The notes: a model not told the origin generated them from the sequence alone. Counted from the first letter of the stretch, positions 47,471 to 60,132 are shown. The stretch is 64,000 bases of DNA from Lineus longissimus (GCF_910592395.1 NC_088309.1:19720599-19784598), one strand, 5' to 3'. A program made the numbers and translations.

Positions 47471-49966
47471 ATTTCCTCCACTCTCACTGATGAGGACCAA
47501 CGCAAACGCAAGTCTGGTCAATTTCTTCAACACACAGATAAAGGATACACCGAGATATTGATTAGTAGACTTGCCACAGCTGTATCAGTTTGTTACAAGA
47601 CATTAAAAGAGTGACTTAAATATGTTTTGTGGCACCTTTGAAGCACGTTTAAATTCATACCTCAATTTTTGTCTGACCTTTTGAATGCACACCTGCTGTT
47701 TTTCCAATTTTTTGAAAGTCTGACGTGAAAATTCCATAAAAAGAGTGTAAATGTTATATATGGTCGTTACCTGGTTACACCAGCAGTCCCTGTGATATCA
47801 AACATACATTTCAGTTCAACTTTTGAAGCATGAAGACAGCTGGGACCGATTCTTTGAACAGCAGGAATATTTAAATTAACAGGGAAATTTCAGAATCGGA
47901 AATCGTTGAAACTGACCACAAACTGTCACGGCGTACATGTAGCACAGGGCATCGCATTTTTTCAAACCCACGACCTACCACTGAACAGTCTGTTTTTTCT
48001 CTGGAAAAGGAAGAAAAATTTCAATCACTTGAAAATAGGAAATGGTTTTCCCTAAAAATCAATTATTATGTTCACCTGCCATTTTGATAACTAAATCTAA
48101 ACCTCATAGTAATAAACTAAGCAATCAAATGAAGGAAATTCTCATTTGATTTTTCCATCAATATATTTCATTACGCGGGGACAACATCATGGAATTCACT
48201 CAAAATGTTTTTTATAATCGATTGGAAATTGCGTGCTGACTCGTCCTATTTCTGAAAGAAGATTACCTCGTACCGCTAGCTTAGGCGCACTAATCAAAGA
48301 ACTGCACGCAACAACGGACAGTCACGGAAACAATACTCATACGATAGTTTTCAAACATACGATATGACATGGCATAAGCATTACAGTGATAATATAAAAG
48401 TAATTGGCAGGGCTATTTTTGGTAAGTTCGAGAATTCGGGAGATTTCTTGGCGGTTTTTTGTATAGGATATGATATGCCAGGTGAAGCAACGACACGTTT
48501 TTGAGCTCAGGCTGTGACTGAATTGCAAGTCCAGAACCATGATATGATATGTCACGGCTTTTAGCAGAAGTTATTTGGTGATATTTTTTTGGTGACTTGA
48601 GGATTTCTGACATTCATGACAAGTCTCCTTTATATCACAGCATCTGAACTTCGGACATTTCCAAAATGTCTCCATTCAAGTTCTATGAGTATCACTCCTC
48701 CTGGATGCAATGCTGGGCCACCACAGCGGTCAGCCAGGGGTCTGAAATAGACTATGAGAATAAGGTGCCACAGGCACAGCAGCCCTTATTGTCATGCAAT
48801 ATCAGTGTGAAAAAATGGTGGCTGTATGGAAATGGAATTTGTCATTAGGGACTGTATCGCTGGAGGCATGATCTAAAAATCTGACTGAAAAATCACTCAT
48901 GAGTGAACCAACAAAGAAAAAAGTGGTAAAGAACAAGTTCGGGAAAAGATATCACCATCCCCAGAATGTTATTGGCAACATATCTGTTGCTGACAAGTCT
49001 GAGACAGGAGTGAGGATCTTGCCAAGGGCTGTGCATATATATCAACAACAAGGATCCAGGACCACATTAAAGTTGTGGACAATATAAGTTGTGTTTTTAT
49101 CCCGGTTTAGTTCCCGGCATGCAACCTGTGATGGACCAGCGATGGTCCAGTCAAAGGGGAGTGATACTCCAAGTCACGTATTGCTGCAGCACATGGGATA
49201 AACTCCGGCATAATGAGCTGATCGGCAGCTCCGGCAATACAAGTAGCTGAGCAGACTTAAACAAACCTAATATTTTTGCATGAAACAGTCAAAGTTCACT
49301 TGCTATTTGGTAATTGAATTAAACCTGCAAGCTCTAGACTAGCCATGACGGATGAGACTATCATAGTCGTCTCTTCACAAATTACTTCAAACTTTCAAAT
49401 TGATGTCTAAACAACCCTTTCACACTGAAGACAGAAAGCAGAACAGTCTTCTCAGATCTGCACTACTACATCAATATCCCTCTTCTTCACATCTGATACC
49501 ACAAACTACCGTAATTTGACGTAAATCTATTTTCGTCAACAAAAACACTGCTCACTTGAACAGAAGACTCCCTCAGGAAGCGACAAATGAAGAAGCGAGC
49601 AACTCCATTTTCCAAAGTCACAGAAAAAGGCACTTAGTGTGTTGAACTAGCTGATGGGGAAACGGCACTCCGTAAACAATCTGTCAATTAGATGCCAAGA
49701 GATCTAATTACTGTGCATCCTGATCAATATTGGTGACGGAAATGGATATATTTGTTCTATCGATACCCAATGATTGATAAAGTGGAAAAAAGGGGGTACA
49801 GAGGAAGCTTGTGGAGAATAGATAAGGGTGCATCTACAATGAGCCACATTTATTGCACAAATGCAGGTTTGTCACTTCATAATCAATAAGAAAACATTTA
49901 ATCGATAATTAACGGACCAGATTCCTAGGAAGATTGATAGCATTGTAGTATCGTAATATTTCAATA
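47471..49966. other. No gene recognised
   Basis: Short open frames only (up to about 72 codons) with no domain, tandem array or transposon ends noticed. Confidence 0.4.
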
Positions 49967-51015
49967 ATGAAATGGCCAGGGCCATTGTGCTCACCTCATG
50001 TGGAGGAAAGATGGATAAAGAGCATGGTATTGTGTCATGTAGTGTTAGGTTTGATGTAGGTCCAAGCAATTACAATTTCCCCAAAATGGCCAATTTACAG
50101 TACATTCGACCTCTGTGACCTTGAAAAGTAGGTCAAATCAAAGAAGACCCGGGTGACACATTGAATGGTTGTTAGAATTAGATCTACCTATGATATAAAA
50201 TTGGTGCCAATCGGGCAAGTCATTACTAGGAATAATGGCATTTTGAAGAATTTAGGATTTGGCCCCCTCCCTGCAGGCCAAACGGCAAATCAGATCGCAC
50301 CAAACTTCAGTACCTGAGATCACCTGACCAAGGGGTACATGTGTACTTAATTTGTGATCAATAGTCATTGCAGTTAAGAAACGTGCCATAGTTACGGCCT
50401 GACGGCGAATTTATGCCATTTGACCTCTGTGACCTTGACAAGAAGGTCAAATTAAAAACATGTGTGACATATACTGTATCGTGGTTAGATGTACCCATGA
50501 TATCAAATTGGTGGCAATCGGCCAAGAAGTTAAGGAATAATCACATTTTTAAGGTTTTTAGATTTTGCCCCCTGGTGGTCAAGTGGTGAATCATATTGGA
50601 CCAAACTTTGGTCCCTGAGATCACCTGACTAAGGGGTAAATGTGTACCAAATTTGGTATCAATAGTCATTGCAGTTTAGAAACGTGCCATCGTTACATCC
50701 TAACGGCCGATTTACACCATTTGACCTCTGTGACCTTGAAAAGGAGGTCAAATCAAAAACCCGGAGGATATATGATGCACCTTTGCTAGAAGTACCTACC
50801 ATATTTTTTTCAAAATTTCCCGACTACTATTAAGGGAGATATTGCATATTTTCACTTTTAACGTTTGGCCCCCTGGTGGCCAAACCATGAAACGAATCGG
50901 ACCGAAACTTGGTCTCCAAGGTGTCATTACATAAGGGTACATGTGTACCAAGTTTCAACTCAATAGCTCTAACAGTTATGAAACGTGCCCTGCTAACGGA
51001 CGACGGACGACGACG

Positions 51016-51104
<89 letters not shown>

Positions 51105-51160
51105 ACGACGGACGCCACGGTATGGGATAAGCTCACCTCTGCTAAGAGGTGAGCTAAAAA
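49967..51160 (+). mobile_element. Hairpin-tailed interspersed repeat, copy C (full structure)
   Basis: Full-length equivalent of copy B; the size difference is accounted for by a longer (ACG)n tract (50994-51114). It has a 5' foldback, three ~300-bp internal units with 'GACCTCTGTGACCTTGA' boxes at 50107, 50421 and 50722, and a 3' perfect hairpin (51130-51155) then AAAAA. The 5' GCTCACCTC and the 3' GAGGTGAGC form a short inverted terminal relationship. The large Ser, Asp and Thr homopolymer frames here come from the ACG tract and are not proteins. Confidence 0.9.
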
Positions 51161-52009
51161 TGTCACTCCAATCGACTTTGTGGTATTTGTCTGTGATTTT
51201 GGTTAGGTTATATACAGCGAGGGCGTCCCCTGGTAAAGAGGCAATGAAAGGGGTAGTTGCCTGTAGGTGAGTTTGGAAACTAGAGATTTTATTGCAGAAT
51301 GGGTGTGGCTTGGTCAAAGAGCTGATCAGAAGAGCATGACTTTGTATGACTTTGGGTAGGTTATGGCAAGGGAGTGACTTGGGAGAATAACCTATGTGAT
51401 CGAATTTGAAAAGTTGAAACTTAATGCAGCAAGGATGTGGCATAATCAAGAATCAGGAGTGTATCTACCTAGAACCTAGGATGGGTATAGTTTAGGTTAC
51501 AGCATCAGCATGACTTGAGGCAGTTGCATATGCAACTCTGATAAGTTGAACTTTTGATGTACATTGTAGCACGGGTGCAGCTTGCTCCAGAACTCGGTAC
51601 AAGGAGCGAAGTTCTAGTAGTGAAAAATTTGTACGTGTCAGGAAATTATAACAAGCATGTCAACACACGTCAGAGTGATGACTGATTATTCCAGCAGATT
51701 AACAATCTTTTTATCGCACATCATAGTCTCAATAGTGCACATCTGTGTGATAAAAATTACATGTCTGTAGTACCTGAGACAATATGCATGGTATCCTGAC
51801 AACACAACCACCCAGTTTCGGCTTCTCATCGAAAAATCGGTTTATTGAATAAGACATGCATTATGGAAGTAAAGCTGTCCACTTACAACACTTTCAACAT
51901 CTGGTCGAGAAAGATCAATGCTTGCCCATCAGCTTGGACACACCTTTGACATCGGCAGGCATCTTGACTAATGTTCAAGATGACAGAAATCAATGATTCG
52001 ACTGACTTC

Positions 52010-52660
52010 ATTAGGAGAAGTCTGTGGTGTAATTATTTTACTCCCCCAAGAGAGGCACTTGAGGAGATCTTCATGTCCACTGGGTTGAGATTTGGTCGTT
52101 TCTATTATTGGCATATTCTGCTCTGAAGGGCTGGGGATCTTGCCTTCTGAGGTCAACCAAATAGACATGTTGTGGGACATACTGGCAACAACTACATCTT
52201 AGAAGTGCCCCCCCCCCCCCAAACAGCAAGTTTTGAGACATAAATCCCAACGCGATATATTCAAATTACTGGGTTCTGATTTCGTTTCTTCTACTATTAG
52301 CACATTCTGCTCTGAAGGGCTTGGGTTCCACCTTTCAGAGGGCAACGAAAAAGAGATGTTGTGAGACATACTGGCAACAACTACATCATAGAAGTGCCCC
52401 CTCAACAGCAAGTTTCGAGACATAAATCCCAACGCGATATCTTCATATTACTGGGTTGTCATTTGGTTCGACTCATTACCAGCACATTCTGCTCTAAAGG
52501 GCTGGGGTTCTTGCCTTCAGAGGTCAACCAAATTGAGGTGTTGTGGGACATACTGGCAGTTGCTAGATCTTCGACTTCAAAGTACTTCTCAAATAGCAAA
52601 GTTTCCAGACATAACTCCAAATATTCATACTACTGGGTTGTGGTTTGGAAAATGTTAAAT
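52010..52660. repeat. 182-189-bp tandem array, about 3.4 units
   Basis: 'ATTCTGCTCTGAAGGGCT' (or TAAAGGGCT) recurs at 52115, 52304 and 52486. Units share 'GACATACTGGCAACAACTAC', 'CAACGCGATAT' and 'TACTGGGTT'. One unit carries a C13 tract (52208-52220). The 139-codon plus-strand frame and two minus-strand frames across the array are by-products. Confidence 0.88.
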
Positions 52661-53764
52661 CCCCCACTGTGCTTTTGCCAACTGAGACTCTTTACAATCA
52701 ATAATCCTCATGATGAGGGAAATCCTCAAAACGCAATCAAGCAAGGTATTGTTCATTGCTTTCTCTTTCTGGGAATATAGAATTTAAAAAATCTTTTTAG
52801 AAATGTTAATAGAATTCTGCCCTAACCGATGTTTTTTGCTTTTAATCATCCTCTCAAATAGAGAATGTTGTAGAACTCAGGCAGGCGAGTCACAAAAAAA
52901 TCTGCAAATCATCATACGATTCAATCAGCCTACCTGCTGTGCTGTAAGAATTGACGAGTTAGTTTTTAAAAAGAACAAAGCGTTGGGAGAAGCAATCTCG
53001 TCAACTTGTCCAATTAGACAAGATAGGCTGTTTTTTTTCTCTGAGATAATTGATCCGTCTCGAGGCTCTGTTCCTCTTTTGCACATCAATTTAGATTTTA
53101 GAAAAATCAGTGACCGGTAGATCAGGAACCAATTTCTGATAAGGATCTGAGAGTGGTTAACCATGTGATGAGGACTCTTGAGCTATATTCATATCATATT
53201 ACAGCATCTTACCTTGTAACACCTCTTGAACAGTTCAATATTTTGGTTGATGTCAAAATATCATATGAGATACACCACAGAATATGGTATATGGAAAGAG
53301 TGATCATGATGTCAGAGACCAACGCGATAAAATCATGGTGAAATATGCCCAAATTAAGGAAAGCAGTGTCCCAATAGACATAAATGAGAGGCCTGGGCAA
53401 CTGCCATTGCCCCGCAGAGTAAGACCCGGCTACAGATCAAATACGAAGATTGCTGGTATGGATCTTTAGCATTGCTGAAAGAATCAACTGAAACAGACAG
53501 CATCTAATACAACCATCAACAGCAAAAAAATCAACAAAAGGACCAATATTCCAGCATGAGCCACGAAACAAACCACTTCCAAGCTAAGCGATTTCCTGCT
53601 TATGGAAGCGACCCAACTATCATTACCACATGACGGAAGATGACCTGAACTGAGTCAGTGCAGCACTTCCTTTGTGTCCATCTCGATTACTGGGCTTCAA
53701 ATCGAATGAGGGTGTGATGTAGTTCATTCCAGCACTTCCTGTCGTGACACATGCCCAATCTCAC

Positions 53765-54295
53765 AATCATTCAGCTGGCCATGCAATGTCGGGAAGACCC
53801 ATTATGGGTGTGATGTCCAGTTATTGGATCTGATGGAAAAGTTGAACGGCAGCACAATTGACCATGCCATCCTTTTGTTGATGGGATAAGATGGTATCTT
53901 TCTGAAAGGTTCCCCAGACAAAATACAATGGCTAGAAACATTTTTTTACATGCATTTAGCCAACCACGTGTTTAGCCAACCATGCAATGCCGGAAAGATT
54001 CATTGGATCCGATAGAAAAGTTGAACGGCAACACAATTGACCATGCCATCCTTTTTGTTGAAAATGTAAGATGAAATCTTCCTTAAAGGTTCCCCAGACA
54101 AAATAGAAGTGTTAGAAACATTCCTTCACATGCATTTAGCCAACCATGCAATGCCGAAAGACCCATTATGGTCGTGATGTCCAGTCACCAGATCAGATGG
54201 AAAAATTGTATGGCAACACAATTGACCATGACCTCTTTTGGTTTATATGATCGTAGGTACATTTTCTTGAAGGTACCCCAGAAAAAACTTCACAG
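53765..54295. repeat. Tandem array with 154-211-bp units, 3 copies
   Basis: 'CCATGCAATG' anchors units at 53779, 53990 and 54144. Shared blocks are 'TTGAACGGCA(G/A)CACAATTGACC', 'AAGGTTCCCCAGACAAAATA' and 'ACATGCATTTAGCCAACCA'. Unit lengths differ because of a 16-bp local duplication (CAACCACGTGTTTAGC) and a deletion of about 30 bp. Confidence 0.85.
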
Positions 54296-54299
54296 TTAT

Positions 54300-56700
54300 A
54301 TTGGCCAAAAAGTTCATCATATCGCCTCACTTTATAATTCACATGCCCTTTCTACGTTTTGTATAAACGTTATGCAGTCATGTTATCAAAGAATACCAAT
54401 GAAGTAACACCTTCAAATGTACTGTAGGTTATCGTGTGGGTTGTTTTATTTTTATTGAGCCGGGTAGATCAGATATTGAAGAGATACTTAGGTTCGTTTC
54501 GTCTCATATTATTACAGCAAATAGTTTTTTATTCCTATATGTCTTAGGATCATAGGAAGAAATGTTTCCTCTCTGCATTGATATAGTTCCTCTCCGCATT
54601 ACTCTTCTAGTCCATAAGGCAATTAATGCAATCAAAAGGCAAAAAGAATAAAAAATACTTCCTTTATATCAATAAGTTTTCCTCTTTACGTTACTTTGAT
54701 AGCTGATTACAAAATACAAGACATTTCCCTGATGATACTTATCATTGATTTAGACTGCATTTCCTTGTCATTAATTATGCAGTTCTTAATCAAGATTCTC
54801 ATGCAATGTTGTAGGTTTGAAGACGATTCAGGCCATATCAACAGCTGCCACGGCATCAACGAGGGTTCCTAAGAGAACACTTTAATTACCTTTCTGCTTC
54901 ATTGACGTAACAGCATCAATCATAAAGGAGACAAATAGGGGACTTGTCAATTTCTGTCAAGGCGCGAGCACAGCGCCTCATAGAGCCAAATTCTAAACTA
55001 CATTGATCAGCAAGGCCTATACTGATGGTCCATGGTTGTCTAATCAAAGCCGCTCAGATAGACCTAAAATCATGTCCAAAACCATCAGCAGATTCGGTCT
55101 GCATATTTGGTCTTCCCGAGCCATCTTAATTAGCCAACAAGGAATGCCAGCTCAGTATATATTCCTTATCGGCAAAAGTACAAAGCAATCACGGAACACC
55201 ATCATGAATCAGATCCGGCGAGTAATCTCACTAAAACTTGGGCAAGACTACAAAAGACATGAAAACCTAACTCGACTCCAATTAGCTATGCTTTGAGCAA
55301 AGAAAGGAAGCCATCAGATGTACGAATATTCTGGAAACATCCTTCAGCTAACAGATAAAACCCCAGTAAAGCTTTTGGAGGAGGTCAGAGGACCGGCTAG
55401 ATTGCCATTACCCGAGATTGCCAAGAACCAAAGATTAAGAGAACAGGAATCAAGTAGATGTAGGAATACTGCCTTGGGCACTTATGTAATGTGAAGTACA
55501 AATATGTTCCAATGTCGATAAGAATACATTAGCAAAGGTCAACATGCCTCTTACTAGTCATATATATAGAACAATGTAGAAATAATTTAGGCTTGTACAT
55601 TCAGAAAGAACTAAGGATAACCAGTTGCGAAGAACATTTTGAGCAGAAATGAGAAAGATGAAAAGTTGCAATTGCATTAGCGTTATCAGAAGGCGTACTT
55701 GACTATGCTGAACAGCAATAATAAGGACATACTGCTTAAGTGTGCAGAACAAAAACAGGATTTTAGTTTTGTAGAAACACTCCAAGGTGGTTTAAATGGG
55801 GCTAAGGAGGGCTTGAGAACATGGATTAGTCCAACTTCAAAACTCCTCCTTGATATCAGCGCTGAATCTTAAACTCCTCCTGTGATGCCAAACACTGCAT
55901 TGCAAAACGCTTCCTTTCCATTTGTGTTGTACTTCCATGAGTGCATTTCTGAGGAAAACAACAAAACACTTACCAATGCTATTTCCCCCCAAAACTGTAT
56001 TTGAAGAGTCTATAACATTGGTTTTATAAATTTGAAAAAAAACATGCCAAGCAAACAAAGTATCTAGTTTTAGGAAAGTTTGAAAAAATAATCTTCTTAA
56101 ACGTTTCATTTATGGCTTCCAAAGTTTAGTTTTCTCTTGCAATAAAGTGCTTGGTTAATACTAGCTCAAACAATTCGAGCATTTCCTCGAGTTTTCATTG
56201 GAGTTGCTCTCTCAAAGTCTATTTCTAGCTAAATCGCATCAAAGTCATCTTCAAAAGATGTAGGCACCTCTCAAATTCATGGAATATATCAATACAAAAC
56301 TGGCTTTAGGACAAATTCCAACATCAAAGGTAACATTTGTATGTGGTATGGTACTGGAGTCTTATATGAAGTCTATTTCTATTTAAAGCATCTTAATTAA
56401 AACTTGGGATGTGGGCACCACTAACAGAATTCATATTATAAACATGATAAATCTTATAAATTCTATTGACAGATTCAAAGCCGAACTACAAAGGTTATAA
56501 GCATGTAGAGTATTTTAATGAGATTCTTCTAAGAGGAACCTTTAGGTCTACGTGTACTCTTGATCCTATTCAAAATGTGGCTGTGGTGCTTTGTTACTTA
56601 GTGGCTCTTCAATCAGTATCGCTAACTCAAAAAGGAGATTGGGGTGTAGAAGAGATTTTCAATAAGATGTTGGCACCTCTACCAGAATTCGTATCAAATA
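54300..56700. other. No gene recognised
   Basis: The 97-codon plus-strand frame at 55003-55296 (with SKTISRFGLHIWSSRAILIS) and the 90-codon minus-strand frame at 55837-56109 carry no known motif and lack a convincing splice pair. Confidence 0.35.
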
Positions 56701-56713
56701 TCTAGAGCTCCAC

Positions 56714-56788
56714 CCGGATTACCTGGTCATGGTTATTTCATGCGATTCAATCCACCTGAAGTGTTGTAATAACCGCCCAGTAATCCGG
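56714..56788. repeat. Imperfect inverted repeat (foldback)
   Basis: The arms CCGGATTAC (56714-56722) and GTAATCCGG (56780-56788) are perfect reverse complements. A second inner block, GGTTATT / AATAACC, extends the pairing after a few mismatches. It could be a tiny foldback element. No target duplication is seen. Confidence 0.6.
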
Positions 56789-56984
56789 CCAATATCTGCT
56801 ACATACACTCGGCAATTTGTCACCGGATGAAAAGCAAACATGGCATAATCTCCTGTGATGAAGACATAGAGTCATCAACGAGACCGGCTAAGAAGAGATA
56901 ACGTGGAGTACTTTGGTTGCACTCATCTGCCGTGGCTGGAGACGAGTCATGTTTACCCATCATCTGTATTTGATATTTGGAAAT

Positions 56985-57310
56985 CAATAGATGGGGGCGG
57001 TGTGGTCAGGTCGTTAAATGGAGTCTTTTGGCAAGGCTTTGAATGGTCTGCTTACGACCGCCAGGGGAGGCAGAATCCTACCCAGAACAGGTACGCAATA
57101 TAACTGACTTGTGACCGGGAGGTAGTGGGTTCAAGGTTCAGCTAGTGTCACTCTGTACCTTTAACTGACCTGAAACGGCCAAGCATAGCAGAGTATGTGC
57201 GTTCCTTGGTTTCTCCAGTGAGGTTTCTGGTCAGGCTGGGGAAGGACTATGTTTAGAGACAGTACAGCAGTACAGTATAAAGTGCTATATAAGAACTCAT
57301 ATTTAAAGAA
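56985..57310 (+). mobile_element. SINE-like element (tRNA-type B box, 'GTGCTATATAAG' tail)
   Basis: 'GGGAGGTAGTGGGTTCAAGG' near 57118 resembles a tRNA T arm and B box. The body ends in 'AAAGTGCTATATAAGAACTC' followed by short ATTTAAAG and ATTCATATT repeats. Tails of GCTATATAA type are usual in invertebrate tRNA-derived SINEs. The A box is not clear, so the 5' limit is approximate. The open frame 56903-57103 lies inside it and is not a gene. Confidence 0.5.
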
Positions 57311-57429
57311 TTCATATTACATGTTGCTAGGTCTGTGTACTTACGCCAAGGCAACATAAGAATAGCAACAAAGAGTTTGCCACATCTGATCTGGTGATAA
57401 AATTGTCTTTTAGTTTTACAATATCGGTA

Positions 57430-57670
57430 CTCTTATCTTCACCCTAAATGGTACTCCCTGAATGGCGTTTAAATCATTCAAGCGGTATAACCATTTAGGT
57501 AACTAAGTAGAGGTAAGGAGCACTTAAAATGCGAACCATCTACAAGGGTAATGAGAAGTAGCGACAGATCTATTTGAAATCTACGGAAGAGGAGTGGAAA
57601 TGGCCTGGGCTTCGAACCAAGTGATCTACTACAGTAATTGAGAGCATATATGGATAGGTAACTGAGAAGG
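57430..57670 (-). mobile_element. SINE-like remnant with intact B box and internal inverted repeat
   Basis: On the minus strand, GGTTCGAAGCC (complement of about 57608-57618) is an excellent tRNA B box in ACTTGGTTCGAAGCCCAGG. An A box is not recognisable. The downstream body contains a perfect 10-bp inverted repeat, CCTAAATGGT (57443-57452) / ACCATTTAGG (57490-57499). Confidence 0.42.
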
Positions 57671-58300
57671 TTTGTCTACAATCGATAAGATATGCCTCTC
57701 ATGTCTACTTTTGTTGTCAACATAGATGAGACTAACCCTTCCAAATAAAAAACTACAGCTTTTTATCAGTTTTTTACTTTAAAACTCCTTTCTGGGCCTT
57801 AAGGAGGCACAGTTTTACTTTCTGAAGTGCAAAAATGATCTAGGACTTAATTTTCAACAAATAAGTCCAAAAAGTAAAAAACTTAAAATGTGCCAAAAGC
57901 AGACTTTCGGTGGATCATCCCTAAAACATTTAAAGAGTGAGGTGTCTTATTGGAATAGAAATTGATACCTCCAGTTTGGTATCAATTGCTTCATCTAATC
58001 AGAAAGTGGCTCTAATTCGGCCAACAGGAAATTGGAAAGACAAATTGAAATGCTGATTGGCCAGACATAGGGAGAAAGTAACACCTGGATTAAGATTCTG
58101 TCTGGTTCAATTCCAAGTTTGGGAAAGTCGGGATAAATCCTGAGGCATATCCTACTCTGGAACAAAATTTCAAATGCAGTTTTTTGGTATTCTTTGAAAC
58201 TACAGGAAAGATGCCCGCAGCAGTTTTTGAAACCAAGCCTTCTGCCGAACATCATCCGGTTAGGTAATTAACGGCATGGCTTGGAGGAGTGTGATGTAGA

Positions 58301-58383
58301 GTATTGACAAAGCAGCTACAGGGAAAACCCCCTCGGCTGGAAAGTATTGACAGCACAGCCACGGGAAACACCCCTTGGCTGGT
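58301..58383. repeat. 43-bp tandem duplication
   Basis: Units start GTATTGACAAAGCAGC (58301) and GTATTGACAGCACAGCC (58344), both ending in CCCC(C)T(C/T)GGCTGG. Confidence 0.85.
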
Positions 58384-59592
58384 TGCACAAATAGACCATA
58401 ATGATATTTTAGTCGTTACCAATACTACACGAGGTAAAAAAATACATAGTCATGCACGCATGTCCCCCTTTCACCCCAATTAAAAGTGGTAACAGAGGAA
58501 TTGTTTCCACAGGCTAAAGCTTTCTGGCAAATTAACTTCATTTTGAAAATGGCCAGGATTAAAAAAAATTTCTTTTTTCATGCATGCCACCATTATTTTA
58601 TTTGTCATGATGTGATCAGAATTAGGACCATGGTGGCAAGGTACAAAATATGAGGTGTCATGGTCCCTTCCATTGTTTTTTATTCACAAATTTTTGATTT
58701 ATCAATCTTCACTTCACAATACAATGATTCATTCATATACTTTACAAACAAAAATTTGCATATTTTCTTTAAGAATAAAAAAAGAAAAGCCGCAACGATG
58801 TAAAGTATATTCACAACAATAAGGTTAAGGCAACATACATATAGGCACCAGCTAAATTAAAATATGAGTAACTTGGCATCCACATTAGTTTCTATATCAA
58901 TCAAAACATCAGCATCAGCAGACATTTTACTCAGCTACTCACACAAACTGTAAATTCGCATTCAATTGATAACTTTCAAAGTTTGAAGGTAACACTGAGG
59001 CTTCAACTTCTTTTGACTCGATCGACGTCTGTCTGCTTTGATCCAGCCAACACTTGCATCAATGGCTTTTCCACCCCTTGAAGCAGGAAATCAGCGAACA
59101 TCCTCCCCATCAGCCCACGGCTTTAGAAGGGGATCCAGTCATAGTGAGCCAACCCATTTTTGATCTGTTTCTAATGGACCTTTTAGAGCTCGTCCAAAAC
59201 CAATAGAATCTCTGCCTTTAGCAATCGAATGCAATCTGTCCCTGTTTCATGTGGATACTTATAGGACAAAGTGCACAACAAACATGGTTAAAGACCAAGT
59301 TCGTCTGCTCAAAATTTGAAACTTGGACTTGGATTTGAGATTTTCCAAATAAAGTTTAAAGACGTACTATTACATATTACTAATACATATTCCAATTCAA
59401 CAATGCAGTTGTGTGTACCGATATAAAATCACTCAAACACCAAGTTTTATCACTATGGCTTGTCTAGTAACTGTGCTATGACCACGTTCATTTTTTATTA
59501 GCCGAGGACCATGTGTAAACAATGTACACGGAGAGCAAGACCTTTAATGACCGACACTCATCTCTTTTTAACCTCTCTGCATATTGCTTCAG

Positions 59593-59716
59593 GATGATTT
59601 CAACCGAAGAACAACTTGAAATCGAATGGATCAACTTCAGATGGAAAGTTACTAAGGAAGATAATTTTCAAGCTATAAATAATAATGCAATGAGCTATAA
59701 AGAGCAAAATCTCTAA
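59593..59716 (+). CDS. Candidate terminal exon, unidentified
   Basis: The acceptor tract ACCTCTCTGCATATTGCTTCAG is pyrimidine-rich (quoted core: CATATTGCTTCAG). The following frame reads MISTEEQLEIEWINFRW, then KVTKEDNFQAINN, to a TAA at 59716 (40 codons). The acidic/aromatic pattern looks protein-like, but it is short and has no known motif. No clear polyadenylation signal was located close by. Confidence 0.22.
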
Positions 59717-60132
59717 CTTTTAACTTCACCGACATTTTGCGACTTACAGTAACACAAGTTACATTCATTGGTAATACCATCAATTTCTGGCATGGTAAGC
59801 GGCAAGAGAATCCCAACAATCTCAGCCTGATTGAATCCATCTCTAAATCATATAGAAATTTGCCTACTTGGCCCCAAATCAGTTTGTTAGAATGCGTAAT
59901 CAGGTTCATAGAGAATTCAAATCATATTTACCACAAAATACATTTTCTGAATTTATTGGGCAGAAGGTGGAATAAATGGCCCAAATGAGGAATTCTCTAG
60001 GGCATCTGATGCTTTGGGTCAAGCAGTATTTGGCAAATCAAACACAGGAGACCTCGAATATTTGCATGGGTCTAAAATTTCCCAGTTTTCATATTAGTTG
60101 AGGCGAGGACTTCTGAACCAGATACCCCAATG

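Noticed and set aside
52361-52780. 139-codon plus-strand frame
   Set aside because: Most of it lies in the 182-189-bp tandem array and the repeated units give the same peptide fragments; a frame of this length is near the chance expectation.
56903-57103. 66-codon frame with GGGVVRSLNGVFW
   Set aside because: It lies inside a SINE-like element with tRNA-type B box and tail.
57604-57670. Functional tRNA gene on the minus strand
   Set aside because: B box is excellent but no A box, acceptor stem or anticodon arm could be folded; treated as a SINE remnant.
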